Shown: positions 17,831 through 26,444 of the stretch, one piece after another
Numbering within the stretch: position 1 is the stretch's first letter
How the letters are laid out: every line of letters starts with the position of its first letter
Assembly: GCA_963597615.1 (NCBI GenBank)
Contig: CAVBQS010000044.1
Location: 1 to 59,471, forward strand
Source of the DNA: CAKRJP01 sp963597615
GTDB lineage: Bacteria > Bacillota > Clostridia > Lachnospirales > Lachnospiraceae
Direction of reading: 5' to 3'
Length of the DNA: 59,471 nt
Notes under the pieces: model-generated
Databases searched by the model: none
The model's input: the letters and a program-made list of their open reading frames with translations, nothing else
What the model was told of the DNA's origin: nothing
Made by a program: the position numbers and the translations under genes

Positions 17831-18811
17831 TTATTCCTCATTGCACACCAAACGGCATCCTAATTTTAATTCTACCAGTAAATCTCTCCCACGTTCTACA
17901 GCATCTAAGAGAATTTCTGCTCCCCTTATCCCACTGGTCATGTATCCAAAATGTATGGTAGGGATTCCCCCGGTGACTGCTTTTAGCAAGTGATTATCCC
18001 CAAAGCCTGTTATCTGAATTTTTTCCTTATAGGCTCCATCTTCATAATCATTAAGGGCTCCTATAGCACCTGCTGCAATGGTATCTGTGGCGCAAGATAT
18101 GACATCGATATCACATTTTTCTTCTAATAGCTCCAAAGTTTTCTCATAGCCAGACGCAATGCTAAACTCTGCCGTTCGCTTATAATCTTCCTCCAAAGTT
18201 TTACCCGCACTCTTTAAACCACTGCGAAAGCCTTCTTCTCTGCTAACACCTACTGCCTTGTCTTCCTTAGTCACTCCAAGATAAGCAACTTTTTCTTTGC
18301 TTAAATGCCCTGCCATCTGTCCCATAAGCTTTCCCGCCTCATAGTCATCGTGATAAATACAGTTGGCATATTTTGTGTGCTGGCCAATCACTACCACAGG
18401 GACCTTGCTTTCTTTAAAAAACTTTCGGTGGGCCGAAGTCACGATGGTTCCCACCAGGACAATGCCATCCACAGGATAGCTCTCAAAAATCTTCAGATAC
18501 TCAATTTCTTTTTCCGGAGTATTGTCTGTACCTGCTAGAAGCATTCGATAGTTTCTCTCTGCCAGTACTTTTTCAATTCCCGCAGTAACCCTACTGATGG
18601 ATTCTGAATTAATTCTGGGGACCACTACCCCTACTAAAGAAGCTTTCTTGGTGCGAAGCATCCTGGCCTGGGCCGATGGCTGGTAGCCTGTTTCCTCGAT
18701 GACACGGCGTATTTCTTCCTTCTTTTCGGCACTTACATAGCCTCCATTTAAATATCTGGATACTGCAGCACTAGAAACCCCTGCCAATTTCGCGATTTCC
18801 TTGATGGTCAT
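17831..18811 (-). CDS. scrR: LacI-family regulator, probable sucrose operon repressor
   Basis: DNA-binding sugar-responsive regulator of 326 residues. The N-terminal helix-turn-helix reads TIKEIAKLAGVSSAAVSRYLN, followed by the hinge helix near QARMLRTKKA and a periplasmic-binding-protein-like effector domain (VGVVVPRINSE onward). Ribosome site AGAGGG precedes ATG 18811. It sits directly upstream of the sucrose PTS-GH32 operon on the same strand, with a palindromic operator between, so local control of that operon is the natural inference. It may be transcribed with the upstream dtd gene, 52 bp away, since no terminator is seen there. Confidence 0.88.
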   Translation of the reverse strand: MTIKEIAKLAGVSSAAVSRYLNGGYVSAEKKEEIRRVIEETGYQPSAQARMLRTKKASLVGVVVPRINSESISRVTAGIEKVLAERNYRMLLAGTDNTPEKEIEYLKIFESYPVDGIVLVGTIVTSAHRKFFKESKVPVVVIGQHTKYANCIYHDDYEAGKLMGQMAGHLSKEKVAYLGVTKEDKAVGVSREEGFRSGLKSAGKTLEEDYKRTAEFSIASGYEKTLELLEEKCDIDVISCATDTIAAGAIGALNDYEDGAYKEKIQITGFGDNHLLKAVTGGIPTIHFGYMTSGIRGAEILLDAVERGRDLLVELKLGCRLVCNEE

Positions 18812-18863
18812 TTACATCCCTCTTTTCTTCCTGGTTTCTTCAATTTTCTATTAGAAGACTTAT

Positions 18864-19310
18864 TTATAAAGTGTCTGAATCCAGCAAAATGGTAAAAGGC
18901 CCATCATTTACAAGACTTACCTTCATATCTGCTCCAAATTCTCCCCGCTCTACCACAGGAAGGCTTTCTTGACACTTTGCAATAATATACTCATACATTT
19001 CATTTGCCATATCTGGATTTCCCGCCTCTATAAAGCTAGGACGATTCCCACGTTTGCAATTGGCATATAAGGTAAATTGGGAAATCAGCAAAAGCTCTCC
19101 TCCAACAGCCTCCAAAGAAAGGTTGGTCTTTCCCTCTTCATCTTCAAAAATCCGCATACCGATTAGCTTCTTCACCATCTTATCTGCGATTTCTTTGGTA
19201 TCCGTGTCACTGACCCCAATCAGCACCATAAATCCCTTGCCGATTTTGCCAATCACTTTTCCTTCTACTTCTACTTGACTTTCTATCACTCTCTGTATTA
19301 CAAATCTCAT
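18864..19310 (-). CDS. dtd: D-aminoacyl-tRNA deacylase
   Basis: Proofreading enzyme that removes D-amino acids (and glycine from tRNA-Ala) from mischarged tRNAs. The start at 19310 gives 148 residues, the usual length, with AGAGGAAG 4 nt upstream; the longer frame from 19352 adds a lysine-rich stretch without a ribosome site. The catalytic SQFTLYA motif, the RGNRPSF loop and the C-terminal NDGPFT with the Gly-Pro element are all present. It lies between the EamA transporter and LacI genes on the same strand. Confidence 0.96.
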   Translation of the reverse strand: MRFVIQRVIESQVEVEGKVIGKIGKGFMVLIGVSDTDTKEIADKMVKKLIGMRIFEDEEGKTNLSLEAVGGELLLISQFTLYANCKRGNRPSFIEAGNPDMANEMYEYIIAKCQESLPVVERGEFGADMKVSLVNDGPFTILLDSDTL

Positions 19311-19358
19311 GTAACTTCCTCTTTCTTCTTTCTTTTTCTTACTCTCAAACAATCCCCT

Positions 19359-20291
19359 TTAGACTTCACAGCCAGAACATTTTTCCACTTTCTTTTTTTC
19401 TGGAAGCTGGGCTAATAAAATCGCCCCAAACATAAAGATACATCCAATAGCTTCCCTTGTAGATAAAGTCTCATGTAGCAGAATCCATCCTGCCAAGACT
19501 GAAAATGTCGATTCCAAACTCATAATCAAAGATGCAATGGCAGGATTCGAATCTTTCTGTCCCAAAATTTGGAAAGTATAGGCCACCCCACAGGAAAGTA
19601 CTCCTGCATACAGAATTGGAATCCCAGCTGTCAGAATTCCTGAAAGGGTAGGATTTTCCAAGGTAAACATAAAAAATAAGGACAAGACCCCACATACAAA
19701 AAATTCCAGGCAGGAAAGTTTCACCCCGTCTACCTTTGGTGCAAAATGATCCACCATAAGAATCTGAATTGAAAATACAATTGCACAGGCAAAGATATAA
19801 ATATCCCCCTTTGCAATGTGGAAGGATTCTGTCATACACAGAAAATACAAACCTGCCAGAGCCAGCACAACTGCAATCCATACATTTCCAGAAACCTTTT
19901 TATGAAGAAAAATCCCCAGCACCGGCACAATTACAATATAAAAAGCAGTTACAAATCCAGCCTTTCCAGTGGTGGTATACTGGATTCCAATCTGTTGAAG
20001 GCTACTGGCCAAGAATAAGAAAAATCCACAGCAGAGACCTCCCATTAACAAGGTTTTCCGTGACTCTACTTGTGTTTCCTGTAAATTTTCCTGGACTCCA
20101 CTTTTTTCTTCCAACTTCTTTTTCCTATCAAAAAACCAAATAACCGGAAGCAGAGCTACAGCTCCAACAAAACATCGCACCCCATTAAATGTAAAGGGAC
20201 CTACATATTCCATTCCCACACTTTGAGCCACAAAGGCAACTCCCCAGATTAGGGCCGCCACCATCAACATAAAAGCATTCTTTTTTTTCAT
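19359..20291 (-). CDS. EamA/DMT-family transporter
   Basis: Membrane protein of the drug/metabolite transporter superfamily, with 10 helices arranged as two EamA repeats (second repeat from about KVSGNVWIAV). Start 20291 (310 residues) is preferred: AAAGAGG lies 11 nt upstream, whereas the ATG at 20312 directly abuts a GAGGA. Members export amino acids, nucleosides or drugs; the substrate here is unknown. Just upstream of dtd, 48 bp apart, likely one transcript. Cys residues cluster at the C-terminus (KCSGCEV). Confidence 0.88.
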   Translation of the reverse strand: MKKKNAFMLMVAALIWGVAFVAQSVGMEYVGPFTFNGVRCFVGAVALLPVIWFFDRKKKLEEKSGVQENLQETQVESRKTLLMGGLCCGFFLFLASSLQQIGIQYTTTGKAGFVTAFYIVIVPVLGIFLHKKVSGNVWIAVVLALAGLYFLCMTESFHIAKGDIYIFACAIVFSIQILMVDHFAPKVDGVKLSCLEFFVCGVLSLFFMFTLENPTLSGILTAGIPILYAGVLSCGVAYTFQILGQKDSNPAIASLIMSLESTFSVLAGWILLHETLSTREAIGCIFMFGAILLAQLPEKKKVEKCSGCEV

Positions 20292-20328
20292 TTTAAAACT
20301 AACCTCTTTCATTCCTCTTAATCACTTG

Positions 20329-20358
20329 ATTTTAACATAGGCCTAAGTACTTTCCCAA
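20329..20358 (-). promoter_or_regulatory. Probable promoter of the EamA-dtd-lacI unit
   Basis: TTGGGA (20353-20358), 18-bp spacer, TAAAAT (20329-20334) preceded by TGT, an extended -10 form, on the minus strand. Confidence 0.5.
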
Positions 20359-20379
20359 TGCTTTCTCAAAAGATTTCAC

Positions 20380-20432
20380 AAAAAAGGCCCTCTTAAGCAG
20401 ATTGTAAACCTTCATCAAACTACTTAAGAGGG
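20380..20432 (-). terminator. Terminator of the cysteine/sulfur operon
   Basis: CCCTCTTAAGTAG pairs with CTGCTTAAGAGGG across a 19-nt loop, and CCUUUUUU follows on the minus strand, 28 bp after the last gene. Confidence 0.75.
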
Positions 20433-20459
20433 TATATATCATCTTATAATCCTAGATTA

Positions 20460-21086
20460 TTATCGTATAAAATTAGTTGCCACTGGCACCTCATAAACCG
20501 GTTCCGGGACTCCTGCCTGTCTTCCCGCTTCAATGCATTTTAGGAGCCATGCCATATTTTCACCTAAAGTCCGCATTACCTGAAGGCCTTCCTTATCCTG
20601 CATTACATCCTCCGGGGTATATCCGTGAACCTGATTCCAGTATTTTGAAGAGACAATAGGCATATTAGAAATGGTAAAATATTTATTTAGTCTGTCAAAA
20701 GCTGCTGTGCTTCCACCTCTGCGGCAGGATACCACTGCCGCCCCAAGTTTCCCCTTCATTTTGCTTCCATGACTGTAGAACAAGCGATCCAAAAATGCCA
20801 AAAACTGACCATTTGGTCCTGCATAGTATACGGGAGATCCCAAAATAATGGCATCATACTGGTCTAGTTTTCCACCAATCTCATTTACCATATCCTGCTG
20901 GAAACAACCCTTAGCTCCTTCTCTGTGACAGGCCCCACAGCCCAAACAGCCTGTACTGGTATTGCGATCTAATTGCAGGATCTCCGTGTTAATACCATGT
21001 CTTTCTAAAGTTACAGCTACTTCTCTGAGAGCTGTATAGGTACAGCCTTTTGCATGGGGACTTCCGTTCAATAATAATACCTTCAT
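20460..21086 (-). CDS. Flavodoxin-like FMN reductase with Cys cluster
   Basis: A 208-residue protein of the NADPH-dependent FMN reductase / iron-sulfur flavoprotein type. The N-terminal LLLNGSPHAKGCTY loop binds FMN phosphate, and GSPVYYAGPNGQF is the second flavin loop. Between them a compact Cys motif, TGCLGCGACHREGAKGC, is positioned as in iron-sulfur flavoproteins that carry a [4Fe-4S] cluster. It starts 1 bp after the rhodanese-TtcA gene, so translation is probably coupled. It may supply electrons to that enzyme, which is inference from adjacency. Confidence 0.85.
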   Translation of the reverse strand: MKVLLLNGSPHAKGCTYTALREVAVTLERHGINTEILQLDRNTSTGCLGCGACHREGAKGCFQQDMVNEIGGKLDQYDAIILGSPVYYAGPNGQFLAFLDRLFYSHGSKMKGKLGAAVVSCRRGGSTAAFDRLNKYFTISNMPIVSSKYWNQVHGYTPEDVMQDKEGLQVMRTLGENMAWLLKCIEAGRQAGVPEPVYEVPVATNFIR

Positions 21087-21087
21087 C

Positions 21088-22266
21088 CTATTTACTTCCT
21101 TTCTCTACATAATAGTCATCCAGGAAATTATACTCCATATCCCCCCTGTGGTAGCCAATAATGGTTTTTAGATTTACATTATGGATACTTCGGAAAATAT
21201 TTTTTTCAATCAAAGGACTCATGGTTCTAAAATGAGCCACCAATTCCTTCATCTCATCCCGCTTAGAACCACGGCCTCCTCCGCAGGTTGCGCAGTTTTC
21301 CGTAAATCTACAAGCACACTGAATAAAGTGCAGACCATTATAATCTCTCCAGGCTTTAATGTCCTCTTCCTTAATGAGATACATAGGGCGAATCAATTCC
21401 ATACCTTCAAAATTTGTACTGTGAAGCTTGGGCATCATAGTCTCAATTTTTCCACTGTAAAGCATTCCCATAAGAACCGTCTCAATAACATCATCAAAAT
21501 GGTGCCCTAGGGCAATCTTATTACAGCCTAATTCTTTTGCATGGGAATAAAGATAACCTCTACGCATTCTCGCACACAGATAGCAAGGATTCTTATCAAT
21601 GTCCGCTACAACATCAAAGATGTCGCTTTCAAATACAGTCAAAGGAATTCCTAAGATTTTGGCGTTATCCTGAATAATCTTCCAGTTATCTGCATTATAC
21701 CCCGGATTCATTACTAAAAACACTAATTCAAAGTTATTTCTTCCATGTTTTTTCAATTCCTGAAACAACTTTGCCATAAGCATAGAATCTTTCCCACCGG
21801 AAATGCAGACAGCAATCTTGTCTCCGTCCTGAATTAGATCATATTCTCGAATGGCCTTTGTAAATTTACACCATACATTTTTACGAAATTTCTTAATAAT
21901 ACTGCGCTCAATGTCTTTTGTTTTTTCCTTGGCTGTATCCTCTTTTGCAAGATAACGTCCAAGTTGCAGTCTCAGAAGAGCCCGGTAGCCTCCATCAATA
22001 TTGCAAGCATAGATTCCAGCTTCTGTAAGTTGTTCCACCACATCCCGACTCTTATCTCCCGTATGGCATAGCACATATACGGTCAGATCCAGGGGAAGTT
22101 CCTTGGACTCAAGAAGTTCCCGGTAAGCATCTACCGAGAACTCTTCTAAAGGAAGATTGCAAGCCCCCTCGAGGGATCCTCTTCCATAATCTTCAGCCTT
22201 TCTCACATCTAAAATAATCTTATCTTCTTCAAGCTGCTCAAGCTCTTCAATGGTCACTTGATTCAT
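21088..22266 (-). CDS. Rhodanese-TtcA-like fusion, sulfur transfer protein
   Basis: A two-domain sulfurtransferase of 392 residues. Residues 1 to about 105 form a rhodanese domain with active-site Cys67 in LCHTGDKSR, a persulfide carrier. Residues about 130-390 form a PP-loop ATPase with SGGKDS (156-161), CxxC at 228-231 (CYLC) and four further Cys at 317-328 (CACR...CATC), matching the TtcA/TilS-like tRNA-thiolation group that holds a [4Fe-4S] cluster. Start 22266 was chosen because GGAGG lies 5 nt upstream; upstream ATGs lack this. It sits 14 bp after cysE. Known TtcA makes 2-thiocytidine in tRNA; this fused form may do that or another thiolation. Confidence 0.85.
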   Translation of the reverse strand: MNQVTIEELEQLEEDKIILDVRKAEDYGRGSLEGACNLPLEEFSVDAYRELLESKELPLDLTVYVLCHTGDKSRDVVEQLTEAGIYACNIDGGYRALLRLQLGRYLAKEDTAKEKTKDIERSIIKKFRKNVWCKFTKAIREYDLIQDGDKIAVCISGGKDSMLMAKLFQELKKHGRNNFELVFLVMNPGYNADNWKIIQDNAKILGIPLTVFESDIFDVVADIDKNPCYLCARMRRGYLYSHAKELGCNKIALGHHFDDVIETVLMGMLYSGKIETMMPKLHSTNFEGMELIRPMYLIKEEDIKAWRDYNGLHFIQCACRFTENCATCGGGRGSKRDEMKELVAHFRTMSPLIEKNIFRSIHNVNLKTIIGYHRGDMEYNFLDDYYVEKGSK

Positions 22267-22280
22267 ACCATCCTCCATGT

Positions 22281-23258
22281 CTAATATAAGCACTTCTGAT
22301 CCTGGCCGAAAATATCCTTCTCCTCATTTCTTGGCTGCTGTTCGCCACCCAGCTTAATCTGAAGTTCCTGATTCTTAACGCTGATTCTGGTTCCTGGCTG
22401 AATAGATTTTGTAATAAATACGTTACTACCCACTACAGAATCTGCGCCTACCACCGTATCTCCTCCTAAAATAGAGGCTCCAGCATAAATAGTAACATTG
22501 TCTTCAATGGTAGGATGCCGTCTCTTATTCCGGAGTTTCTGTCCTCCCTTGGTAGACAAGGCTCCTAAAGTTACTCCCTGATAAATCTTTACATGATCAC
22601 CTATAACAGTAGTCTCACCTACTACAATTCCTGTACCATGGTCAATAAAGAAATACTTTCCAATGGTTGCCCCTGGATGAATATCGATACCAGTAATACT
22701 GTGGGCATACTCTGTCATAATACGGGGGATTAACGGCACCTCCAAGAGGAACAACTCGTGGGCAATACGGTTAATGGCAATGGCCTGAATTCCCGGATAT
22801 GCAAGAATCACTTCATCCTTGGAATATGCTGCAGGATCCCCATCATAAGCTGCCTGTAAATCTGTGTCAATATACTCACGAATCTTTGGAATCTGTCGCA
22901 GAAATTCCATGGTAAGATCCTGGGCCTTTTCCTTGTAAACTTCCTCATCCAGAGAATCGCTGGTTCTTCGCAGTACGATTTCCACCTGTTTGGTCATATT
23001 AAATGCAATATCCTCCAGCAACAAGGATAAATTATGGTTCATATTGTAGGACTTATAGGCCGGATCCCTATAATATCCTGGGAATACGATTCGAAGCATC
23101 TTCTCTATAAGATCAATGATCTTCTCTCTTTGCGGAAGCTGAAACAGCTCCTTCGTGTTATCAATGGCCCGTCCCTTGGTATAATCATTTAAAACAGCCT
23201 CTACAATAGACTTCATGGCCTCTTCCATTCGGACGTCTTTATTTCTATCCATATCCAT
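22281..23258 (-). CDS. cysE: Serine O-acetyltransferase (EpsC type)
   Basis: Acetylates L-serine to O-acetylserine, the substrate of the cysteine synthase encoded upstream. The start at 23258 (325 residues) has GAGAGG 8 nt upstream; the longer frame from 23327 does not. An N-terminal helical domain is followed by the left-handed beta-helix with hexapeptide repeats (HPGATIG, HGTGIVVGETTVIGD, GASILGGDTVVGADSVVGS). The catalytic Asp-His pairs are in IDIHPG and FIDHGTG. Length and the extended N-terminus are of the EpsC group. A hairpin separates it from the upstream regulator gene, which may tune the ratio of the two transcripts. Confidence 0.94.
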   Translation of the reverse strand: MDMDRNKDVRMEEAMKSIVEAVLNDYTKGRAIDNTKELFQLPQREKIIDLIEKMLRIVFPGYYRDPAYKSYNMNHNLSLLLEDIAFNMTKQVEIVLRRTSDSLDEEVYKEKAQDLTMEFLRQIPKIREYIDTDLQAAYDGDPAAYSKDEVILAYPGIQAIAINRIAHELFLLEVPLIPRIMTEYAHSITGIDIHPGATIGKYFFIDHGTGIVVGETTVIGDHVKIYQGVTLGALSTKGGQKLRNKRRHPTIEDNVTIYAGASILGGDTVVGADSVVGSNVFITKSIQPGTRISVKNQELQIKLGGEQQPRNEEKDIFGQDQKCLY

Positions 23259-23401
23259 CAGAAAAACCTCTCTTTCCAAACCTAAAAAAGGATTTGCAAA
23301 ACCCATTCTTACAATCATCGTGGTCACTTGCCACTAGACTGCCTTTGAATAGATAGTATACTACCTGAAATAGGCCTCTGTAAAGAAATTAAATACACAA
23401 A

Positions 23402-23432
23402 GAAGCAGCCATATTGCTTTTATGGCTACTTC
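23402..23432 (-). terminator. Hairpin between the Rrf2 regulator and cysE
   Basis: GAAGTAGCCATA pairs with TATGGCTGCTTC over a 7-nt loop, followed by UUUGUGU on the minus strand. Probably a partial terminator inside the cys cluster. Confidence 0.6.
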
Positions 23433-23453
23433 CTGCTTATTTTTTTATTCTAC

Positions 23454-23900
23454 TTATATAAAGTACATATCTGCACTGCTTTCAGCCTTATAAAGATAAT
23501 CTCCCTCCAGATCTTCTAAGGTAATACCTGTAAGAAGCTCATGAATCTTCTGATTTACCGGATCAATAATCAGGTCTTGAATGGTTAATGGGATTTCCTT
23601 GCATTCAATGGTCTCCGACTGCTCTTCATCCTCCAATTCATAGGAGCCTTCCAAGGCCTTTACAATGTCTAGCACCGTAATCTGATTAGCAGGTCTCTCC
23701 AAAAGATAACCACCCTGAGGACCTTTAATACTCTTTACCAACCCAGCCCTTTTTAAAGCTGCAAATACTTGCTCTAAATACTGTAATGAAATTCCGTTGC
23801 GCTCAGCTATACTATTTAAAGACACCTGGCCATTCTTAGATCGTACAGATAAATCTACCAGCGCACGAAGTCCATACCTGCTTTTTTTTGATAAACGCAA
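23454..23900 (-). CDS. cymR: Rrf2-family regulator, CymR-like
   Basis: A 148-residue winged-helix regulator. The N-terminus RLSKKSRYGLRALVDLS and GISLQYLEQVF are standard Rrf2 elements. Only one Cys is present after the DNA-binding domain, so it lacks the three-Cys cluster of IscR and NsrR and fits CymR, the cysteine-metabolism repressor that senses O-acetylserine through CysK. Start codon is TTG at 23900, with AGGAGG 8 nt upstream. It follows cysK by 15 bp, which matches the CymR-CysK partnership known in Bacillus and Staphylococcus. The symbol is inferred from context. Confidence 0.85.
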   Translation of the reverse strand: MRLSKKSRYGLRALVDLSVRSKNGQVSLNSIAERNGISLQYLEQVFAALKRAGLVKSIKGPQGGYLLERPANQITVLDIVKALEGSYELEDEEQSETIECKEIPLTIQDLIIDPVNQKIHELLTGITLEDLEGDYLYKAESSADMYFI

Positions 23901-23915
23901 CTTTCCTTCCTCCTA

Positions 23916-24851
23916 CTAGGCTTCCTGGAACAGAGGTGTTGAGTAATATCTGTCACCATTGTCTGGAAGTAAGGCTACGATAGTCTTTCCCTTATTCTCT
24001 GGTCTCTTAGCAAGCTCAACTGCTGCTTTAAAAGCTGCTCCTGAAGAAATACCTACTAAAATTCCTTCTTTCTTAGCCAAAAGCTTTGAATACTCAAAAG
24101 CGTCTTCATTTTCGATTGGAAGAATCTCATCGTAAATCTGTGTATTTAATACATCCGGCACAAATCCAGCTCCAATTCCTTGAATCTTATGAGCTCCACC
24201 TTTTCCTGTAGACAATACTGGAGATGTTGCAGGCTCTACTGCCACAATCTTTACTTCCTCTTTCTTAGACTTTAAGTACTCACCAACACCTGTCAAGGTT
24301 CCGCCAGTACCAACTCCGGCTACAAATACGTCTACTGCTCCATCTGTATCCTCCCAGATTTCTGGTCCTGTGGTAGCCTTGTGAACTGCTGGGTTTGCCG
24401 GGTTAACAAACTGTCCCGGAATGAAGCTTCCTTCGATTTCCTTTGACAATTCTTCTGCCTTAGCAATGGCTCCCTTCATTCCCTTAGCACCCTCTGTTAA
24501 GACAATCTCAGCACCGTAAGCCTTTAAAATATTTCTTCTCTCTACGCTCATGGTCTCTGGCATAGTAAGAATGATGCGGTATCCTTTCGATGCTGCAATC
24601 GCTGCAAGACCAATTCCTGTATTTCCTGAAGTAGGCTCTATAATGGTTGCTCCTGCCTTTAAGAGTCCCTTGTCCTCTGCATCCTCAATCATAGCCTTTG
24701 CAATACGATCCTTAACACTTCCTGCCGGATTAAAATACTCAAGCTTTACTAAAAGCTTTGCCTCTAATCCTAATTCCTTCTCTAAATTAGCAACTTCTAC
24801 CAATGGAGTCTTTCCAATAAGTCCAAGGGTTCCTGTATAAATATTAGCCAT
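23916..24851 (-). CDS. cysK: Cysteine synthase A (O-acetylserine sulfhydrylase)
   Basis: PLP enzyme that makes cysteine from O-acetylserine and sulfide. All 311 residues align with the expected plan: Lys47 in GSVKDRIA binds PLP, PTSGNTGIGLA is the substrate loop, and GTGGTLTGVGEYLK is the phosphate-binding glycine loop. AGGAGG stands 9 nt before ATG 24851. First gene of the cysK-Rrf2-cysE-TtcA-flavodoxin cluster. In Firmicutes CysK also acts as the co-repressor partner of CymR, and the regulator gene is next door. Confidence 0.97.
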   Translation of the reverse strand: MANIYTGTLGLIGKTPLVEVANLEKELGLEAKLLVKLEYFNPAGSVKDRIAKAMIEDAEDKGLLKAGATIIEPTSGNTGIGLAAIAASKGYRIILTMPETMSVERRNILKAYGAEIVLTEGAKGMKGAIAKAEELSKEIEGSFIPGQFVNPANPAVHKATTGPEIWEDTDGAVDVFVAGVGTGGTLTGVGEYLKSKKEEVKIVAVEPATSPVLSTGKGGAHKIQGIGAGFVPDVLNTQIYDEILPIENEDAFEYSKLLAKKEGILVGISSGAAFKAAVELAKRPENKGKTIVALLPDNGDRYYSTPLFQEA

Positions 24852-24908
24852 TTTTAATTACCTCCTAGTTTTCCTACCTGTTTAGTATGTTTTCTCTGTG
24901 ATGTCTTT

Positions 24909-24937
24909 ATACTATACCTGCTTTTAGCTTTTGTCAA
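24909..24937 (-). promoter_or_regulatory. Promoter of the cysK cluster
   Basis: A perfect TTGACA (24932-24937), 17-bp spacer and TAGTAT (24909-24914) on the minus strand. The leader is about 55 nt and contains ATACTA, the inverse of the -10 box; no T-box or S-box structure is seen. Confidence 0.8.
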
Positions 24938-24975
24938 CACCTTATTTTTTTCAATTTATTCATCTTTTGCTACAC

Positions 24976-25015
24976 AAAAAAAGAAGGAGCTGTCACTTCA
25001 TGCAACAACTCCTTC
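24976..25015 (-). terminator. Terminator of the cytidylate-kinase-like gene
   Basis: GAAGGAGTTGT pairs with ACAGCTCCTTC (one mismatch), followed by UUUUUUU on the minus strand. Confidence 0.85.
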
Positions 25016-25043
25016 AAACTTTACAAGCTTTATCTATTTTCAG

Positions 25044-25643
25044 TTATTCTTCCTCTTCTTTGGCTTTTATATATTGGATCACCAGTTTGGCACAAGCATC
25101 TAGCCCAATAAAACTACTGTTTATACAAAGATCATACCCCCTGGCATCTCCCCATTTCACCTCACTGTATCGGTCATGATAGGCACTTCTATTTTTATCG
25201 GCCTGACGAATGGCAGCCTTTGCTTCCTGGTCTGTGTAGCCATATTCATTCATGATTCTTTTACGCTTTGTCCGGTCCTCTCCTGTAATAAAAACCGAAG
25301 TTTTACCTATAAAATCTCTCAAAATCCACTCGGCACAACGGCCTACAATCACAAAGGATTCTCCCTCCTCTGCTAATTTTCTCATATAATCGAACTGATA
25401 CCCTGCCACCTGATCTTCCATAATTTTCTTATGGTCTCCAGCATTGCCCTTATAAATGTGACCGCTAGAGTTCTCATCAAAAAATGTATATTCCCTATCT
25501 TCGAGACCTAATTCACTACAAATTTCCTCCAAAAGATTCCGGTCGTAATACTTAATCCCAAGCTGCTCTGCAATCTTTTGGCCAACCACATGGCCTCCAC
25601 TTCCATATTCACGTGCGATGGTAACGATACATTGCTTCCTCAT
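25044..25643 (-). CDS. Cytidylate kinase-like family protein
   Basis: A P-loop kinase-like protein of 199 residues. The N-terminus CIVTIAREYGSGGHVVGQKIAEQLG holds an atypical Walker A, as in the cytidylate-kinase-like family (AAA_26) common in Clostridia. The region RCAEWILRDF and the later DRTKRKRIMNEYG lid-like stretch also fit. The start at 25643 has GGGAGG 9 nt upstream. The substrate is not established for this family; it is not the housekeeping Cmk, which is usually longer and differently organised. Single-gene unit. Confidence 0.82.
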   Translation of the reverse strand: MRKQCIVTIAREYGSGGHVVGQKIAEQLGIKYYDRNLLEEICSELGLEDREYTFFDENSSGHIYKGNAGDHKKIMEDQVAGYQFDYMRKLAEEGESFVIVGRCAEWILRDFIGKTSVFITGEDRTKRKRIMNEYGYTDQEAKAAIRQADKNRSAYHDRYSEVKWGDARGYDLCINSSFIGLDACAKLVIQYIKAKEEEE

Positions 25644-25808
25644 AGTTCTCATCCTCCCTGTGGTCCTACACATGTTTTTGATAGGCTAATTATACCCTAC
25701 ATCTTTATTTTTTTATAGCCTTTTCCACCCTTTTCCCTTCCAATTCTTGCCACAATTCCTCATTTTATGGTAGGATGTAAACATAAATTTTTTAGAAAGG
25801 GGTCACCT

Positions 25809-26192
25809 ATGAGTTATACCAAACATCGTTCCGAGGAATCTGCGGAAGATTACTTAGAAACTATACTTATTTTAAGTCAAAAGCTGCCGGTTGTTCGTTC
25901 CATCGACATTGCTCACGAGATGTCATTTTCCAAGCCAAGCGTCAGTGTTGCAATGAAGAATTTAAGAGGTAGCGAGTGCATTACCACTTCCAAAGAAGGC
26001 TATATCAACCTCACCGAAAAGGGACGTGCCATCGCCGAGGCCATTTACGAGAGACATACTACCATTTCTGAATGGCTGATTCGCATCGGTGTAGACCCGG
26101 AAATTGCCAAAGCGGATGCTTGCAAGATGGAGCATGATATGAGCCCCGAAAGTTTCGAGGCTATTAAAAACTATCTAAAAGAGAATAGGTAA
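25809..26192 (+). CDS. DtxR/MntR-family metal-dependent regulator
   Basis: A 127-residue winged-helix regulator with a metal-dependent dimerisation domain but no SH3-like third domain, like MntR. The start at 25809 follows AAAGGGG with 7-nt spacing. Visible are ESAEDYLETI at the N-terminus, the recognition region SFSKPSVSVAMKNL, NLTEKGRAIAEAIYERH and the metal-ligand stretch ADACKMEHDMS. The Asp/Met residues typical of Mn2+ sensing (MntR) against Fe2+ sensing (DtxR/IdeR) cannot be settled here. A possible promoter TTGCCA-18-TAGGAT lies at 25747-25776. No metal transporter is adjacent. Confidence 0.9.
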   Translation: MSYTKHRSEESAEDYLETILILSQKLPVVRSIDIAHEMSFSKPSVSVAMKNLRGSECITTSKEGYINLTEKGRAIAEAIYERHTTISEWLIRIGVDPEIAKADACKMEHDMSPESFEAIKNYLKENR

Positions 26193-26230
26193 AAAAAGAG
26201 TAGCTGATCAAATCTCAGCTACTCCTTTTT
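26191..26230. terminator. Bidirectional terminator between DtxR gene and copA
   Basis: GAGTAGCTGA pairs with TCAGCTACTC over a 7-nt loop, with A and U runs on the two sides. Confidence 0.88.
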
Positions 26231-26234
26231 TATT

Positions 26235-26444
26235 TTATTGGATCTCAATTACCTGATAATCTTTATCTTCTACTGCTTTCTTTAGCACTTCATCTGCCAC
26301 CTGGCTGTTCAAGCTAACTATAGCAGTACCTTTCTCATGACTTGCCTGAGCAGATTCTACACCTTCTACTGCCTCTAAAGCCTTCTTTACTGCTGCCTCA
26401 CAGTGTCCACACATCATTCCTTCAATTTTCATTGTCTTTGTCAT
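26235..26444 (-). CDS. copZ: Possible CopZ copper chaperone made from an internal start in copA
   Basis: In frame within copA, ATG 26444 is preceded by a perfect AGGAGG (26453-26458) at 8-nt spacing. Translation from it would give a 69-residue protein consisting of one HMA domain with GMMCGHCEAAVKKAL, the exact size and start pattern (MTKTMKIEGM) of free CopZ chaperones. The same codons also serve as the C-terminal domain of CopA. The internal start is inferred from the sequence; no separate gene boundary or stop codon exists. Confidence 0.6.
   Translation of the reverse strand: MTKTMKIEGMMCGHCEAAVKKALEAVEGVESAQASHEKGTAIVSLNSQVADEVLKKAVEDKDYQVIEIQ

Noticed and set aside
24852..24908. S-box or T-box before cysK
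   Set aside because: Only about 55 nt of unstructured leader lies between the promoter and the start codon.
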